Shown: positions 11,760 to 24,248, counted from the stretch's first letter. The stretch is 64,000 nucleotides of DNA from Triglochin maritima (GCA_963682175.1 OY821786.1:22962501-23026500); one strand, 5' to 3'. Notes: generated from the letters alone by a model not told the origin. Translations and numbers: made by a program.

Positions 11760-13870
11760 AAAATTCTAGGACAAAAAACCACATAGCGATACATGAGTTC
11801 TAGCATAAAATACAACGAGCCGCAATAGTCATAAAAAAAATAAACTAACTTAATAACTATAGCATTCAGACCAAAGGAAAACATAAAGCGTTCGATCAAA
11901 TCCTCATGCGATAGTTAATAAAGCTATTTTACGAATTCATATATTGCGCTCCATCATGATTTAATAACCCTAAAAACGTATAAATCATGGCAAATCAGCA
12001 GCAAATAAATAATTGTCCGCCGGTTGCAAGGTGGTTTACACAAAACACTTCTACCTTGCAACTCCCACTAGGCATGCAAGTTCCAAAAAAACGTTCCTTT
12101 CAGAACATTCCAATCAACATCACACAGAAATTAATTGCTACATTACTTCCATATCGAGCTATGGATCCCCCATAGGGATTTATCACTGTAGATTGGAACC
12201 TCCATAAGCCTTATAGAAATAATATCGCAATAATAAAAAATAAAGGAGCCCCTCGTCTCCCTAGGGCAATAAACAGTCCACAGTCCATAATTATTACAGT
12301 CCATAAATATTACAGCCCATTGCGATATCTATTGCAAATGGAAATGAATGAATGAAATTACGCTCAACTCTCAATAAGGCAGCAAAAATAAATCAGCATC
12401 CATTCACACCATTCATACCATACAAGCGTAATCTTTCCATACGTTAGCACAATCACACGCATGAATAATGTGTACACCACTTCCAAATAAGAAGGAAGTA
12501 CTATATAAGGAAACAACGCATATATGGAGCATAAGAAAAACATATATGGAAATACCAATCAATCTCCATAATAGTATCTCAAAACAGAAATTTTCTTTTC
12601 TTTCCCCAATCAACATAATCATGAGAGCGTAAAAATTATCGTACTCGCATTAGAAAAGAAAAATCTGGAAAAATCATCAATGAGATCAACACATGTATGT
12701 GGATTTAATCATAGAGGAAATATTTCAAATGAAATGCATGCTATCATTACAAAAAAAATTCTGAAATTCCTTAAATGAGATCAACACATATATGTGCATC
12801 AAAGGAAAGCATTCAAAAAATACTTTTAAGGCAACAAAACTCCAGCCCATAATATGCTCTAAAAAATTTCAGAATTTGCCAATCTTTCCTTAATCAACAT
12901 ATGCATGCAATCAACAATAATTATGCTACTTGTATTGGAAAGAAAAAATTCGAAATTTTCAAGAGAACAGCAAGCATATATGCGCATTTTCAGTAAGGAA
13001 ACCAATCAATCACATGCATGTTAATGCTCCAAAAACAGCCATATCCGAAATTCTTTGGAGCAACAAGGCAACACAATTATCATGCATATGCATATGGCAA
13101 TAAACATCTACTCTAGATGCATGCTCATATTGAAAAATGCTAAATAAACAAGCATATACACGAAATTCCAGCAAACATGAGATCTAGTCATGCATGTACA
13201 CGAATCAGAGATAACAACATTTGATCCATCCATGCAATCCGACATGCATGATGATATACAAATGACATACAAACATTATAATCTAATTCTAGCATGAAAA
13301 AATATCAGAGAATTAAACTACTGATTATCATATAGAACATGCGCAAAAACAGAAGATCATCATGATAGGGTTAACACAGATTTCATGTATACATGCTCAA
13401 TGATTAGAATAAATAATATCTAACCCTAATTTGGAAAAATCAGGAAAAATAGACATCTGATTTCATGTATACATGTGCATGACTTAGAAGAATCAACATG
13501 GAAAAATAACTTCTGATTTTATCTAATACATGTGCAAAGAATAGAGGTAACAACACAGAAAAAAACAGAATTCTGGTCACATCTATGTATGTGCAATGAT
13601 AGGAGAGCAACATATCATATTGGCTCGAAATAAAATCAGGAAAAAATCCATCTTAAACCATGCATACATGTGCAAGAATGGAGGAGCAAAATCTAACCCT
13701 AGATGCATGCTCTAATGAACCAAAACATGCGCAACATATAAATAAGCAATGCTGATTTTTCTGTTATCTTTCTTTCTCCAAAAAATATAACCACCGAATT
13801 TTTATCTCAAATCAGATTATCATGAAACAAAAATTCGTCAAGCAAGGTGAGGATTCAAAGGTAACCGAGA
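11760..13870 (-). other. Element D long leader with degenerate repeats
   Basis: About 2.1 kb between primer site and gag, unusually long for a Ty1/copia element. It is AT-rich and full of ACATGTGCATG and CATGCAT motifs. From about 12960 to 13720, poorly conserved units of roughly 60-80 bp recur, each with a phrase like TTTCATGTATACATG followed by AAAAATCAG. There is no coding sequence I can support. Confidence 0.55.
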
Positions 13871-13884
13871 TGGCTCTGGTACCA
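13871..13884 (-). promoter_or_regulatory. Primer binding site of element D
   Basis: On the minus strand TGGTACCAGAGCCA lies one base inside the LTR end at 13886. It is a methionine-tRNA-like site (TGGTAYCAGAGC core) typical of plant Ty1/copia elements. Confidence 0.75.
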
Positions 13885-13885
13885 A

Positions 13886-14269
13886 TGTTAGCAAACAACG
13901 ATTCTACATGTTCAGGAGTACCTTTCTTGGAGAGAACCTGTGGCAGCGGAAGGAAGATCGGAGGTCACCATACGGAATCCTTTTCACCGGTCGGTCTCCT
14001 ACTCTCTTGGAGAAGGAGCGCGAGTCCACAACCCAAGAGTCCACGGAATGAGCTTGGTGAGGTGGAGGGACGAAATGGGAGAGAGAGAGAAGGTGGCGGC
14101 TAGAGTGGGTGGAGGTTAGGGTTTGCACACTTGTTGTTCCATCCAATGGGAGGCTCCCCTCCTTATATAGATGGCTCCACCCTAAACCCTTAAATGTGTA
14201 GTCCAATAGGGACGCACCATGTGTTTGTGCTTTGGGCAAATATCTTATTAATCCTAGATTAATCCAATA
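13886..14269 (-). repeat. 5' LTR of element D
   Basis: This is the 384-bp partner of 7023-7407, with the same TGTTAGCAAAC start and TCCAATA end, followed by the TSD taatc. About a dozen substitutions and one 1-bp gap separate the two. Confidence 0.9.
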
Positions 14270-14338
14270 TAATCATTATGAAGGATCATCCAGAACTAGG
14301 TCACCTATGGGTTAAACTATGACTATTGGAAGAAAAGA

Positions 14339-14857
14339 ATGAGAATTTACTTGCGATCCAATGACTTGAAATATTGGTCATTTATCATAAACCCATACAC
14401 ACCTCCTAATGATGATGAAATTGTGTCCCTAACCAAACCCAAAATTATGGAAGTGGAGATTAATTCACGTATCATGAACATGTTGTATTATGGGTTAAAT
14501 AAATGGGAATACAATAGGATAATGGGTTGTGATAGTGCATATGATATATGACATACATTAGAAATACACCATGAAGGTTAAAGTAGAATGAAAGAAATTG
14601 GGATTAGTTTACTCATGCATAAATTAGAACTCTTTCATTTGCAATCCGGTGAGAACATAAGTGAGATACACACTTGCTTCACCGAGATAATCTCTCAAAG
14701 GTCGTGGCAAGATTTTCAGCGAGGGAGTAGTGACTCGAAAGATTCTCTGGTCACTCACCGACGAATGGGAGGAGTGGCCTCTATTGAAGAAGTACAAGAT
14801 CTCACCAAGTTGTCGGTCAAGGAGCTCATGGGTAGTCTCATGACATATACATACTAA
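14339..14857 (+). pseudogene. Element C gag, N-terminal and UBN2 region
   Basis: Two frames separated by stops. The first (14339-14551) reads MRIYLRSNDLKYWSFIINPY, the second (14588-14857) LLMHKLELFHLQSGENISEI followed by FTEIIS. These match the gag region of plant Ty1/copia elements, where L-x-R-K-F-E-L-F and I-x-D-M-H-x-R-F are the family pattern. The stop at 14551 and others make it inactive. Confidence 0.75.
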
Positions 14858-15078
14858 TGAAAGACTGCAAGGACAAGGAAGCCACGAAATCCTTGGTGCT
14901 ACAGGCAACCACCAATTCCAACAAAGGAGATAGGGACTTCGATGAGGAATTGGTCACTCAAAAATTCAAGGAGCTCCTCAAGAAAGATAAATAAAAGAGA
15001 AAAGAAAAGAAGTAGGCTCTCAAAGCAACTTGGGACGATTCAACATCTTCCTCATCAATTGAAGGCGAATTTGCCTCA

Positions 15079-15411
15079 ATGTGCTTCATGGCAATAGAAA
15101 ATGAAGAAAGTGAGGTGTCTTCTAGCTCAAGTCATGATTCCAATTTATATAATGAACTCCAGATTGAATTCAATGAGCTACTTGAAATTGTTGAACAAAT
15201 TTGTCAAAAGAACAAGCTAGCTAGAAAGAGAATCAATGAGCTACAATGTCAAATTGAATCAATCATGAATGACAAAAATGATTTGCTTCCTAGTCATCAT
15301 AAAATTGCATTAGAGAACTCTCATTTGATTGATGAAATTGCAACTCTTAATGCAAAATCTTCATGTAGTGATGATACACAAGATCCCATTAATAAAAATG
15401 CTCAATTGTAA
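15079..15411 (+). pseudogene. Element C gag, C-terminal coiled-coil region
   Basis: The 110-codon frame starts MCFMAIENEESEVSSSSSHD and is followed by a Leu/Ile/Glu-rich heptad-like stretch (about residues 25-100). Such an acidic Ser-rich patch plus coiled coil follows the gag zinc-knuckle area in SIRE-like copia elements. It ends at a stop before the insertion of E. The next codons of the same protein are found at 33248-33342. Confidence 0.65.
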
Positions 15412-15517
15412 AAAGTTCTTGAAAGATTCACTAAAGGAAAGAAAATGCTTGATTACTTATTGGTAGTCATAAACAATCTTTAGATAAGCATGGTTTGCCT
15501 ATTATACTAATTACCAC

Positions 15518-17505
15518 TGTTAAACGTTTTACTAATTAACCGCAAGTGCATGACCGTCGGTGGAGACGGGGCAAGTACGGGTCGATCCGCAGGGAGCGTT
15601 GCAAACCTTCGAGTGAGCGAAATCAAGTGGGAAGTAACGTTGGAAGAAGAGATTATTGCGCTACTATTGAAAAGATGATTATACTAAGAATGCAAAACAA
15701 ACTAGATAACGATGCAAATGAAAATGAAAGAAATTCAGCAAACGATGTGGAACGAAATATGGATGAACCTCTGAGGGGTGAAGTGTGTGCCCATACGAGG
15801 TTAAAGAAGTGATGAATGAGGCATGTAAGCCTGTATGTGTGTGTCTTCATGCATAGAAAGTGTCTAAAGATTTGGAGAGATCTATCAATCCATTCACACA
15901 ACATATTAGCATTATCATAAGACGAGGCCCAGCATGAGAAATGTCTAAAATTATGGCAAAACTCATCAAAAACCAAGAACTCATGTGAAGAACAAAGCTA
16001 AGCATGGGAGGTGTCTGAATTTCTTGGCAAAACCCATAAAAACAAAGTTCCTTCAATCAATCAAGCGAGCAAACACTAATACAAACACACTACTAACACG
16101 TAGCAAATCCAATAGAAAATTTCAGCCAATAAACATGAGGAAACCAAGCATGGGAAGTGTCTGAAACATATGGCAAAACCCATAGAAAACCCCCAACATG
16201 TGGATGACTAAAACAACCCTGATTAACATACAAACATTCAAGTCTACAATATCAAGATTCGTCAAATATCAAAACTTCAAAACATAAATGTGCATTGTCC
16301 TCCCCCCCCCCAAAGGGGGATCGAAGTACTTAGTACTAATTAGGCTAACATGTATATTAAGAAGAGAAAACATTCTAACTAATTCTACTAAGATTAATAA
16401 AACAAAATTAAGCTAAAGAAGCAAGAATTAAAAGAGGCAACATGGAACTAACAAAGATTTCATTTATTTATGACTCACATTATAAGTAGCATCTCTCCAC
16501 TTGAGTATTGCTCTAAGTAGAGGGAATTGCACCAAGGAAGGAGTGGATTATAAAGCAGGAAGAGGAGTTCTACTTATAGACATGAAAAAATGAACTTTGG
16601 ACAATTCCCCGATGTGGGACTAATGAAACTTCTACAAATGGATAAAAACAGCATAATACACAACAACGAGATGTCGGGTCAGATTCTGACCAACATGGAA
16701 CTACTCACTACTCATTACGCTCCATGTATATTAAGAAGAGAAAATATTCTAAATAATTCTACTAAGATTAATATAACAAAATTAAGCTAAGCAAGAAAAA
16801 ATTAAAAGAGGCAACATAGAACTAACAAAGATTTCTTATATTTATGACTCACATTACAAGTAGCATCTCTCCACTTGAGTATTGCTCCAAGGCTTTACTT
16901 TAAGTAGAGGGAATGACCACCAAGTAAGGACTGGATTACAAAGGAGGAAGAGAAGTTCTGTTTAAAGAAAAGAAAAAGGCAACTGGGGACAATCGCCCGA
17001 TGTGAGACTAATGAAACTTCAACAAATGGATAAAAACAACATAATATACAACCACGAGAAGTCGGGTCAGATTCTGACCAACATCGACCGTCATTTTGAG
17101 GTCTATGGCAACCAATTAGCGATCAGTTTTTCTCTAATGTTGTCCTATTTCGGATATCTTCTTTAGTGCTTCAATTCTTCACGTAGGGTGCACTCAGATC
17201 AGTTATTGGAGTTTGGGCCCAAATCTAATTGCCAAAATAGTCCTCGTGATGGTGTGGAGTTTCTTGGTTTGCTATCTCGTCCTTGTTGCCTACATCCAGG
17301 TCCCTCCCTGTTGCAGATGGAACCTTTTGTATGGCCGAGAGGTCCATTTTGCTGCATGTAAGTACTTTCTTCTTACGTTTTAGTCCTTTTTCTTTTCCGT
17401 TCTCTTCATTACTACCTAATACCTGAAATATAGCAACAAACACTCAAGTCGCACAATATTGGTGTAAAAGTAAGGATATATAGTATGAATATGATGCATG
17501 ATATG
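15518..17505 (-). repeat. 3' LTR of element E, main part
   Basis: About 2 kb, longer than its partner (31987-33242) because of an internal tandem duplication at 16311-17086. The last bases before element F are GATGCATGATATG. The remaining 10 unique bases (CTACTAATCA) lie at 28736-28745 on the other side of F. Frames inside it show no domains. Confidence 0.85.
16311..17086 (-). repeat. Tandem duplication inside the 3' LTR of E
   Basis: Two units of about 388 bp (16311-16698 and 16699-17086) share the segments TGTATATTAAGAAGAG, CATCTCTCCACTTGAG, a TATA-like block and TCAGATTCTGACCAACAT. The partner LTR (31987-33242) has this segment once. The units differ at many bases, so the duplication is not new. 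Confidence 0.8.
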
Positions 17506-17749
17506 TGTCTAATCGTTTTAAATACCGCAAGTGCACGATCACGTTAAAGCGATGACAAATATGGGTTGATCCACAAGGAGGTGTGTAGACTCTGGTTTGT
17601 TCGAAGGCAAGTGGGAAATGAGTGGAAGAAGTTGTGATTACACTAAACTAGACAAACTACACTAAACGAGTAAGCATCAAACAAGGAAAACGAAAGCTAG
17701 GGAAATTGAAAGGTGGAAATCAGAAATGGAAAACCCCTAAGGGGTGGAG

Positions 17750-18490
17750 TGTAATATCCTGAATTTTTAGTTGAGTTAATAATCAAATATCTTAATGGAC
17801 TAATTAAGATTATTGGATGATTGTGTGGTTTTAGGAGAAGATGAAATTTTGAGAAGAATATAAAGAAGAAAAAGATGGAGATTTTAAGGCAAGTACTGAT
17901 TCGTTATTCTTCAGTTTCATATCATGTCTGTCTCTCTTGATATTCGTAGTTGCATGCATGTTGAGCATTAATATTGATTTTATGGATATGCATATGATTG
18001 CATGGTGGTGTTTCGGTCGACATGTCCTGTGGCTGTGTGTATGTTTCTAGCAGAGCAACTTAGGAAAGAGCTGCCTAACGGACAGCGTGGAGCCACCCGA
18101 GAGAGGAAAGGGCTGCCTGTCGTTAGTGTGGAGCTACCAGGTGTGCGTCTGACAGATTAATAGATTTCAGAAGCACAGGATGTGGTCGAATCTGAATGGG
18201 GGTTTCAAATTGATATGCGTGCATTTTATTTGTGATGCATGTCTCTTGATTGTGCTTATTGACTGAATGTCATATTCTGTATTATTTTCCACATGATTAT
18301 GATTCTGATTGATTGATGGTTGGTACTTGCGGGCTGTCGAGTTCACAATTTGTTGATTATATTTTTCAGATTATTATGAGCCTATCAGATGGATTTAAAT
18401 ATCAGAGTGCGCATCGGTCAGGATCGTGGATCGTATCTTAACGCACCGGGTTCGGACGGGTGAGCAGTTGTCCGGGCTCGGGGCGTTACA
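17750..18490 (+). repeat. 5' LTR of element G
   Basis: 741 bp, TG...CA. It includes a repeated pair of phrases AGAGCTGCC and AGGGCTGCC about 50 bp apart. Nearly identical to 18862-19602. Confidence 0.93.
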
Positions 18491-18492
18491 AA

Positions 18493-18504
18493 TGGTATCA
18501 GAGC
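18493..18504 (+). promoter_or_regulatory. Primer binding site of element G (tRNA-iMet)
   Basis: TGGTATCAGAGC lies two bases after the LTR end, the standard initiator-Met primer site. It proves the plus orientation and shows that the short internal region kept its cis-acting start. Confidence 0.9.
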
Positions 18505-18849
18505 AATACGATCCTCAGAATTAGTCGGAATCGGATTTGAAATAGAAATTTTTGATTGAATCGGAATTAGTCAGAATTTAGATTTAGAAGTTTCGACTAT
18601 TGATTTGAATATGAATTTGGAGTTATTCGGAGTTGAGTTCAAAATGTGAATTTCGACTTGGTTGGATTTGCTATCCAAATTATGAATAAATAGTTGGAGA
18701 TGAATTTTAGATTTAATGAAAGTAGGATTGAAAATTTTGTTTTGATTTGGATCAAACTGTTTTAGATGTGAGAGTCTATTTTAATATGGATATGTGAATT
18801 CCAAATGATATGATGTTGAATTAAAATTTCGAGGACGAAATTTCTTTTA

Positions 18850-18861
18850 AGGAGGGTAGAA
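18850..18861 (+). promoter_or_regulatory. Polypurine tract of element G
   Basis: AGGAGGGTAGAA directly precedes the 3' LTR and follows GACGAAATTTCTTTTA. Together they form the usual plus-strand priming region of chromovirus-type gypsy elements. Confidence 0.85.
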
Positions 18862-19602
18862 TGTAATATCCTGAATTTTTAGTTGAGTTAATAATCAAAT
18901 ATCTTAATGGACTAATTAAGATTATTGGATGATTGTGTGGTTTTACGAGAAGATGAAATTTTGAGAAGAATATAAAGAAGAAAAAGATGGAGATTTTAAG
19001 GCAAGTACTGATTCGTTATTCTTCAGTTTCATATCATGTCTGTCTCTCTTGATATTCGTAGTTGCATGCATGTTGAGCATTAATATTGATTTTATGGATA
19101 TGCATATGATTGCATGGTGGTGTTTCGGTCGACATGTCCTGTGGCTGTGTGTATGTTTCTAGCAGAGCAACTTAGGAAAGAGCTGCCTAACGGACAGCGT
19201 GGAGCCACCCGAGAGAGGAAAGGGCTGCCTGTCGTTAGTGTGGAGCTACCAGGTGTGCGTCTGACAGATTAATAGATTTCAGAAGCACAGGATGTGGTCG
19301 AATCTGAATGGGGGTTTCAAATTGATATGCGTGCATTTTATTTGTGATGCATGTCTCTTGATTGTGCTTATTGACTGAATGTCATATTCTGTATTATTTT
19401 CCACATGATTATGATTCTGATTGATTGATGGTTGGTACTTGCGGGCTGTCGAGTTCACAATTTGTTGATTATATTTTTCAGATTATTATGAGCCTATCAG
19501 ATGGATTTAAATATCAGAGTGCGCAGCGGTCAGGATCGTGGATCGTATCTTAACGCACCGGGTTCGGACGGGTGAGCAGTTGTCCGGGCTCGGGGCGTTA
19601 CA
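18862..19602 (+). repeat. 3' LTR of element G
   Basis: 741 bp, two differences seen against the 5' LTR. It is followed by the target duplication tggag (19603-19607), after which the LTR of F resumes with TGTGTGCACACATG. Confidence 0.93.
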
Positions 19603-20275
19603 TGGAGTGTGTGCACACATGTAAAAAGATGGTGAAGAAAGCATTCTATAGGCACAAATGTAGGTAGTATTTTCATGCATAGGAAGTGTCTAAATGTTAT
19701 GGCAAAACCTATCAATCCATTCACTAACCTAGTTGATTAACATTCATATGGACAAGTTGGTTATTTCCGAACCTAAACAAGCATGGGAGGTGTCTAAGAT
19801 GTGTGGCAAAACCCATCAAGTGTAGTATTCTACTCTAACAAGCAAGCATACATTCACATTTATCAACCCAATCAAAATATAAAGCATTCATATCCATTCT
19901 TTAATGCGTGTATGAACATCATCTCCACCCCCAAAGGGGGATGGATCTACTCACTACACATTACTCTAACAATTAAACTAAAGAAGAAAAGAAACATTCT
20001 AACTACTTTAGCCTAGAATCAAAGAAATAAAACTAAGCTAAGCATGCATAAAGAAACAACATAAGAACAAAATAATGGAAAAATTATTTTATTAGATGAC
20101 TCACATTGAAGGTGGCATTCTTCTCTACCTTGAGATTTTTCTCCAAGGCTTACTCCAAGTAGAGAGAATTCCACCAAGCAATGGGTAATTACAATAGAAG
20201 GTGAATAGTTCTATTTATAGCCATAGAAAAAGGTGAAGAGTTCTATTTATAGTTCAAATGGGAATCTCGAAAGTG

Positions 20276-21466
20276 GGTCAATGCACTTGGAAAGGGAACA
20301 TGACACCACGCGGGGCCAGAATAGTCATGTTTGGCCCCCCCTCACAAAGAGCACAAGATGGAATGAGATGTTCTTGAATTAGACGCAACATCGTCTTATT
20401 CAAAGGATCAAATTGAAAGAGCTTGAACCTCCCAAGAGTTTGAGAAAATAGGGCAACGGAAGAAGAGTTTCTCCCATTGCGGTACTAAAGTTATGATCAT
20501 CAATCCAAACTCTCCAACCAAAAGGCTGGTGGGTCGGAACGAGGTCAAGAACCTTGTTATGCATATCCGACTCACCAAGCGAATAGAATGTGGGTCTCAT
20601 ACCCAAGGTATCCTCCAAGGAACTCGTAATACCCTTATTGGCGATGTAATTATTTGATGTTCCATCATTTCCAAGATGATCAGGAACAATAGTGAGACTC
20701 AAACTCTCATCAGGTCGTTTGAAATTAAGGGTACTAGGGAGCTCTTACTCCACCAGAGGTGAGTCCTTAAAAGGCACAACATGAAGATTATGTGGCTCAA
20801 GGGCCATGGGACAAAAAGATAAGGCACAATCCTGTGCCGACTCATAATGAAGTTGGTCCATATTATTCTCAATTTGAATCGAATCCCACACAATGTGATC
20901 GTAAATTGAAACTCAAAGTCCCTCAGACTGACTAGGAGTTTGACTCTGAAAGATTGTGCTTTGAATTTGTGAATGTGGTGGCGGTTCGATATCAAAAGAT
21001 GAATCCTCATGTTGACAAAAAATGTCACCCTCCTCACGTTTACTTAATTGTTGTGTAATTTGACTCACGTACATTTCCATAGTTTGCAGGAAATCGTGAT
21101 TGGACTTCAACACATTTTGAGTGGTTTCCATGAACGTTTGGAGGGCTTGTTCTAAAGAATCAAGTTTGGGGTCAACTGTGAGGTTCATGTCAGAATTTGG
21201 GAAATGGATGGGTTGGGTGGTGATGGGCTGAGAATGAGTCCAATGATTGGTCGTAGGGTGTTGGTAGAATTCAGGATATTCAGAAGGAGGATACTGGGGT
21301 GGGAATGGTGTATAAGAATTGGAATAAGAATTGTCTCCCCACGAATCCATCCCTCTCGGGTTGTACGCGGATGCGTAATGGTCATATTGAGCATTTTGGG
21401 AGAAGGTATGCTCATACTCAAACTCTGGGGGAACATAAGAACATTCCCCGATAACATGACCACTCA
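20276..21466 (-). pseudogene. Element F gag-only ORF, C-terminal part
   Basis: Three overlapping minus frames (21466-20913, 21037-20699, 20702-20400, tail to about 20276) follow the 507-codon protein of N closely: from half of the zinc knuckle (SGHVIGEC) through FSQNAQYDHYASAYN, PFPPQYPPSEYPEFYQHP, VGWRVWIDDHNFS-like and GGP...APRGVMFPFQVH-like segments. Frameshifts and a stop at about 20747 break it. Its N-terminus was separated by H and then deleted. It has no enzymatic motif. Confidence 0.85.
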
Positions 21467-24244
21467 TGTAACGCCCCCGATCTCGTGGGTACGCACACTG
21501 GGAAAGGAAACTAGTGTCGCGATCAGAGACCTCCGCGACGACCGAAGGGGTTACAAAAGACGGACCAAATCAACTCGACAAAAGTGAAAAAGATCATCCA
21601 CAAATGGACTGACATAAACATAATATGAATAATAGAATGATCATAACAAATAAGAGTCTTATTACATCATATCGAGTTTCAAAGGAAATACAATGACATA
21701 AGCGGAAGCAAAAGATAACTGAAGAATATGGTCGACGCGTCCCTCGTGTACAGAATCTTCGGAACTCGTCCAGTTTGCCCTGTGGAACCTAAGTACCTGC
21801 AAGCACCGCATTTAACAATGCGTGAGTTTTCAATTAAGAAAACCCAGTATGCCCCCGCCAATGCAATAAATGAAAGATGGCATGAAATGCAAATATGGCA
21901 GGTCTCAGAAACAGAACATAACAGAACAGAACAGAACAGAAAGCATCAAATGCAACAGAAGGCTACGACTACACCAGTCGTGTCGGTCGGGCGCACCCGA
22001 ATCGTTCCTCCATAGGAACCAGAACACCAGTCTCGCTGGTCAGAGGTGGTCACTCGTCAGTGACCCACCGCTCGGCACAAAGCGGTGCGCCGGATAAGCG
22101 TCCCAATCCACGGAAATAAACCTACATGGTGTCATCGCGAACTTGGGAACACCTACCCTGAGACAGAATGGCAGTGCACATGCCCAGGACTTATCTTAGG
22201 CCTGGCCCCCTACAGGGGTCTTAACCGAGTGGCCTCTGAAGCTAGAGGACCCACCCGTGGCCCGTCGGCCCAGAAAACAGAACGTGCCCAGAATTACTCC
22301 ATCAGATTAGATGCAATGCAACTACTCTATAGTCTAGTGCAACTAAATTATTCAGAAATGAGTCCAAAGGAGAACATGCAATATCTCCCTCAAGCTCTAA
22401 GCAAAACAGAATATTAATTCAGCAAAATCACACCAAGATCAACAACAAGACTCATGGTTGTTTCCTAAATTCAACCATCACACAAATCCGGAAATAAAGG
22501 CATGTCATAAGCATCCATAATATATACAGCCAACAAAATAAAGCATACAAGTTTGAATCCAGCAATTATTTAACATGACATCATGATACATCCTTGAAGT
22601 AGACAAATCAGGAAAATAGGCCATGTAACCAGCCACAAGGTAAGCAACATTATTCGTCAACCTTATAGTACATGATTTAGGAAATAATTATGTAACCAGT
22701 AGTTAACTAATATATGGTTAAACGTCAACTTATTAGCATAAGATTTAGGAAACACAAATGCCTAATACACGGGCATGTAAGATCTAGCAACAAGTCTGGT
22801 CATGGAAGTTTCCTATTTCCAACAATGACATGGTGAATGAATATGCAATGACTTGTATCAACCAGCCATGAAACTTTCCTATATTCAACAACCTATTAGT
22901 GCATGAAATATGGGGCTTAAAATCAGAAACAAATCCGGAAGTAAACCTTGTATCCAGCCAGCAAATCCGGATCTTCTAGGTCTGAATCCAGCAGTAATCC
23001 GAACATTGATCAAGCAAGGTTTTTGGTAACAATCCAGCCATGTGGTCTATTGATTTCAGTACCCATTAAGGAATGAATTTTTCGGCTTATAACCAACACT
23101 AGAATCAGGAGATAAATCATGTGTCCAGCAACCTAAGATGTCTAGATATCCGGAATAGATGGTTGTGATTATGCGAAAACTTAGAAGCAAACCGGGTCAT
23201 GGAACTTTCCTAATTTCAGCAACCTAATGATGCATGACCTATGGCATCTAATATCAATCTTTGTGGAGAATTAATTATGTAACTAGCAATAAAGATGCGC
23301 AACATGCAATAACACGAACCATCCAAGAATATGAAATCAAATTCAGAATCACATCTAGGAAATCTGGTAACAACATAAATCAACCACATGAAACCCTAGA
23401 TAAGTTAGGTTGGAAATCGCATGGACTTATTTCAGAAAACCTACATGAGATGCTCCCCCCGAAATCCTCCTCCTTCCCCCCTGATTGGTCCAGCAAAACC
23501 CCGAGGTGAGTCGTGAGAAAGGTGCCACAACCGGAAGAGCATTCCAGCCACCCGCCGGAACTAGGGTTGCACCGCAACCTTCCATTCGTGCAACTATCAA
23601 CACGTCCCAACCCCAACATAAAATCCGTCCCAGCAGCCTTCTCTACCCACCATGCATCCTAAAGCTAACGGAGAGAGTCATACCTGAAGAGAGGAGAGGC
23701 TGAGCTAAACCGAAGACCGACAAGAACCTTCTTCTCCTAGCCGCACGCCAAGAACACCGCTGGATTTTCTCTTCCGAGCTGCTGGAGCACCAATGGGGAT
23801 TTCGGTGGTTGAGGGTGGAGAAAAGGTCTAGGGGAGTCGGCTGGGGTGTAGAATAAATAAGGGTGCAAGTTGGAAAGAAGAAACTAGGAAAAAGGCAAGA
23901 GATAATTGGGAGTTAATTTGCTTTGATGGCAAAATCAGCACTTTCCTAAATCCAATCAAAGCACATGCTAGCAAGATTTTCTCTCATTAATTTCGGATAT
24001 GGTAACGCCAGCCCAACCTCCCAATCTAACCAACATGCCACATCAAGCAACAATTAAATCCGCACACCAGGTTTTAGGCACCCGATAAACCCGGTTAAGT
24101 CTAACGAATGCAACCGCGCCCGGCGGTTAAATTCGCCCAAAAAGGAAACTTTTGCAAAACCAACATAACTCAAAACAAAGACAATAAAACACATAAAAGG
24201 ACTAATAAAACCAAAAACAGAGTGGTAGGAGAGTGGGTCTTACA
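21467..24244 (-). repeat. 3' LTR of element H (full length)
   Basis: It begins TGTAACGCCCCCGA and ends GTGGGTCTTACA on the plus strand. The length of 2778 bp is large. On the minus strand a TATA-like TTATTTATTC lies near 23855, with a GC-richer transcribed part at 23460-23850. Frames within it, such as 22085-22417, recur in the other LTR and have no domain. Confidence 0.85.
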
Positions 24245-24248
24245 ACCT

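Larger units (their letters stand above)
7023..14269 (-). mobile_element. Element D: complete Ty1/copia retrotransposon lacking RT
   Basis: The element has two LTRs in direct orientation (7023-7407 and 13886-14269), a primer site next to the right LTR, a purine tract next to the left LTR and a 5-bp target duplication taatc on both sides. The minus-strand order is LTR, PBS, 2.1-kb leader, gag-PR-INT, RNase H, 1.3-kb 3' region, LTR. The reverse transcriptase is missing. The two LTRs differ at roughly a dozen positions of 385 by eye, so the insertion is moderately old. It is inserted in element C. Confidence 0.93.
14275..15517 (+). mobile_element. Element C, second piece: Ty1/copia gag region
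   Basis: The segment continues element C after element D. Three gag pieces lie in it, with stops between. It ends in accac, the target duplication of element E, and resumes at 33248. The protein style (NYDYW-K-R-M start and a C-terminal acidic and coiled-coil part) is that of SIRE/Maximus-like copia elements. The assignment to that lineage is inferred. Confidence 0.65.
17750..19602 (+). mobile_element. Element G: 1853-bp mini-LTR element without coding capacity
   Basis: Two 741-bp LTRs (17750-18490 and 18862-19602) enclose only 371 bp. The ends are TGTAATATCC and GGGGCGTTACA, with a perfect 5-bp duplication tggag on both sides. A tRNA-iMet primer site (18493-18504) and a purine tract (about 18850-18861) remain. 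I found two LTR differences by eye (near 17830/18940 and 18410/19524), so insertion was recent. The PPT context CGAGGACGAAATTTC is typical of gypsy chromoviruses, from which G is probably deleted. Confidence 0.93.
17506..20255 (-). repeat. 3' LTR of element F, split by G and truncated
   Basis: It matches the LTR of A along 17506-17749 and 19603-20255, for example in TTTTAAATACCGCAAGTGCA and CACCCCCAAAGGGGGATG. The LTR stops after its TATA region. The joint GTTCTATTTATAG/TTCAAATGGG leads straight into the gag C-terminus, so U3 and the 3' region are lost. The TATA region is present twice with a 32-bp period (20200 and 20232). Confidence 0.8.

Noticed and set aside
16311..17086. Two LTR insertions side by side
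   Set aside because: The units have no TG...CA ends or TSDs of their own; a tandem duplication inside one LTR explains them.
18493..18504. tRNA-related sequence (also 27424, 13871, 4188, 53488)
   Set aside because: Only the 12-18 bases complementary to tRNA 3' ends are present; they are primer sites, not tRNA genes.
21204..21587. 127-codon plus-strand frame
   Set aside because: Antisense to the gag-only ORF of F and crossing its border with H, so not a single ancestral unit.
21728..22417. 95- and 110-codon plus-strand frames repeated at 27700-28384
   Set aside because: Both pairs lie in the LTRs of element H, opposite to the element strand, with no domain.
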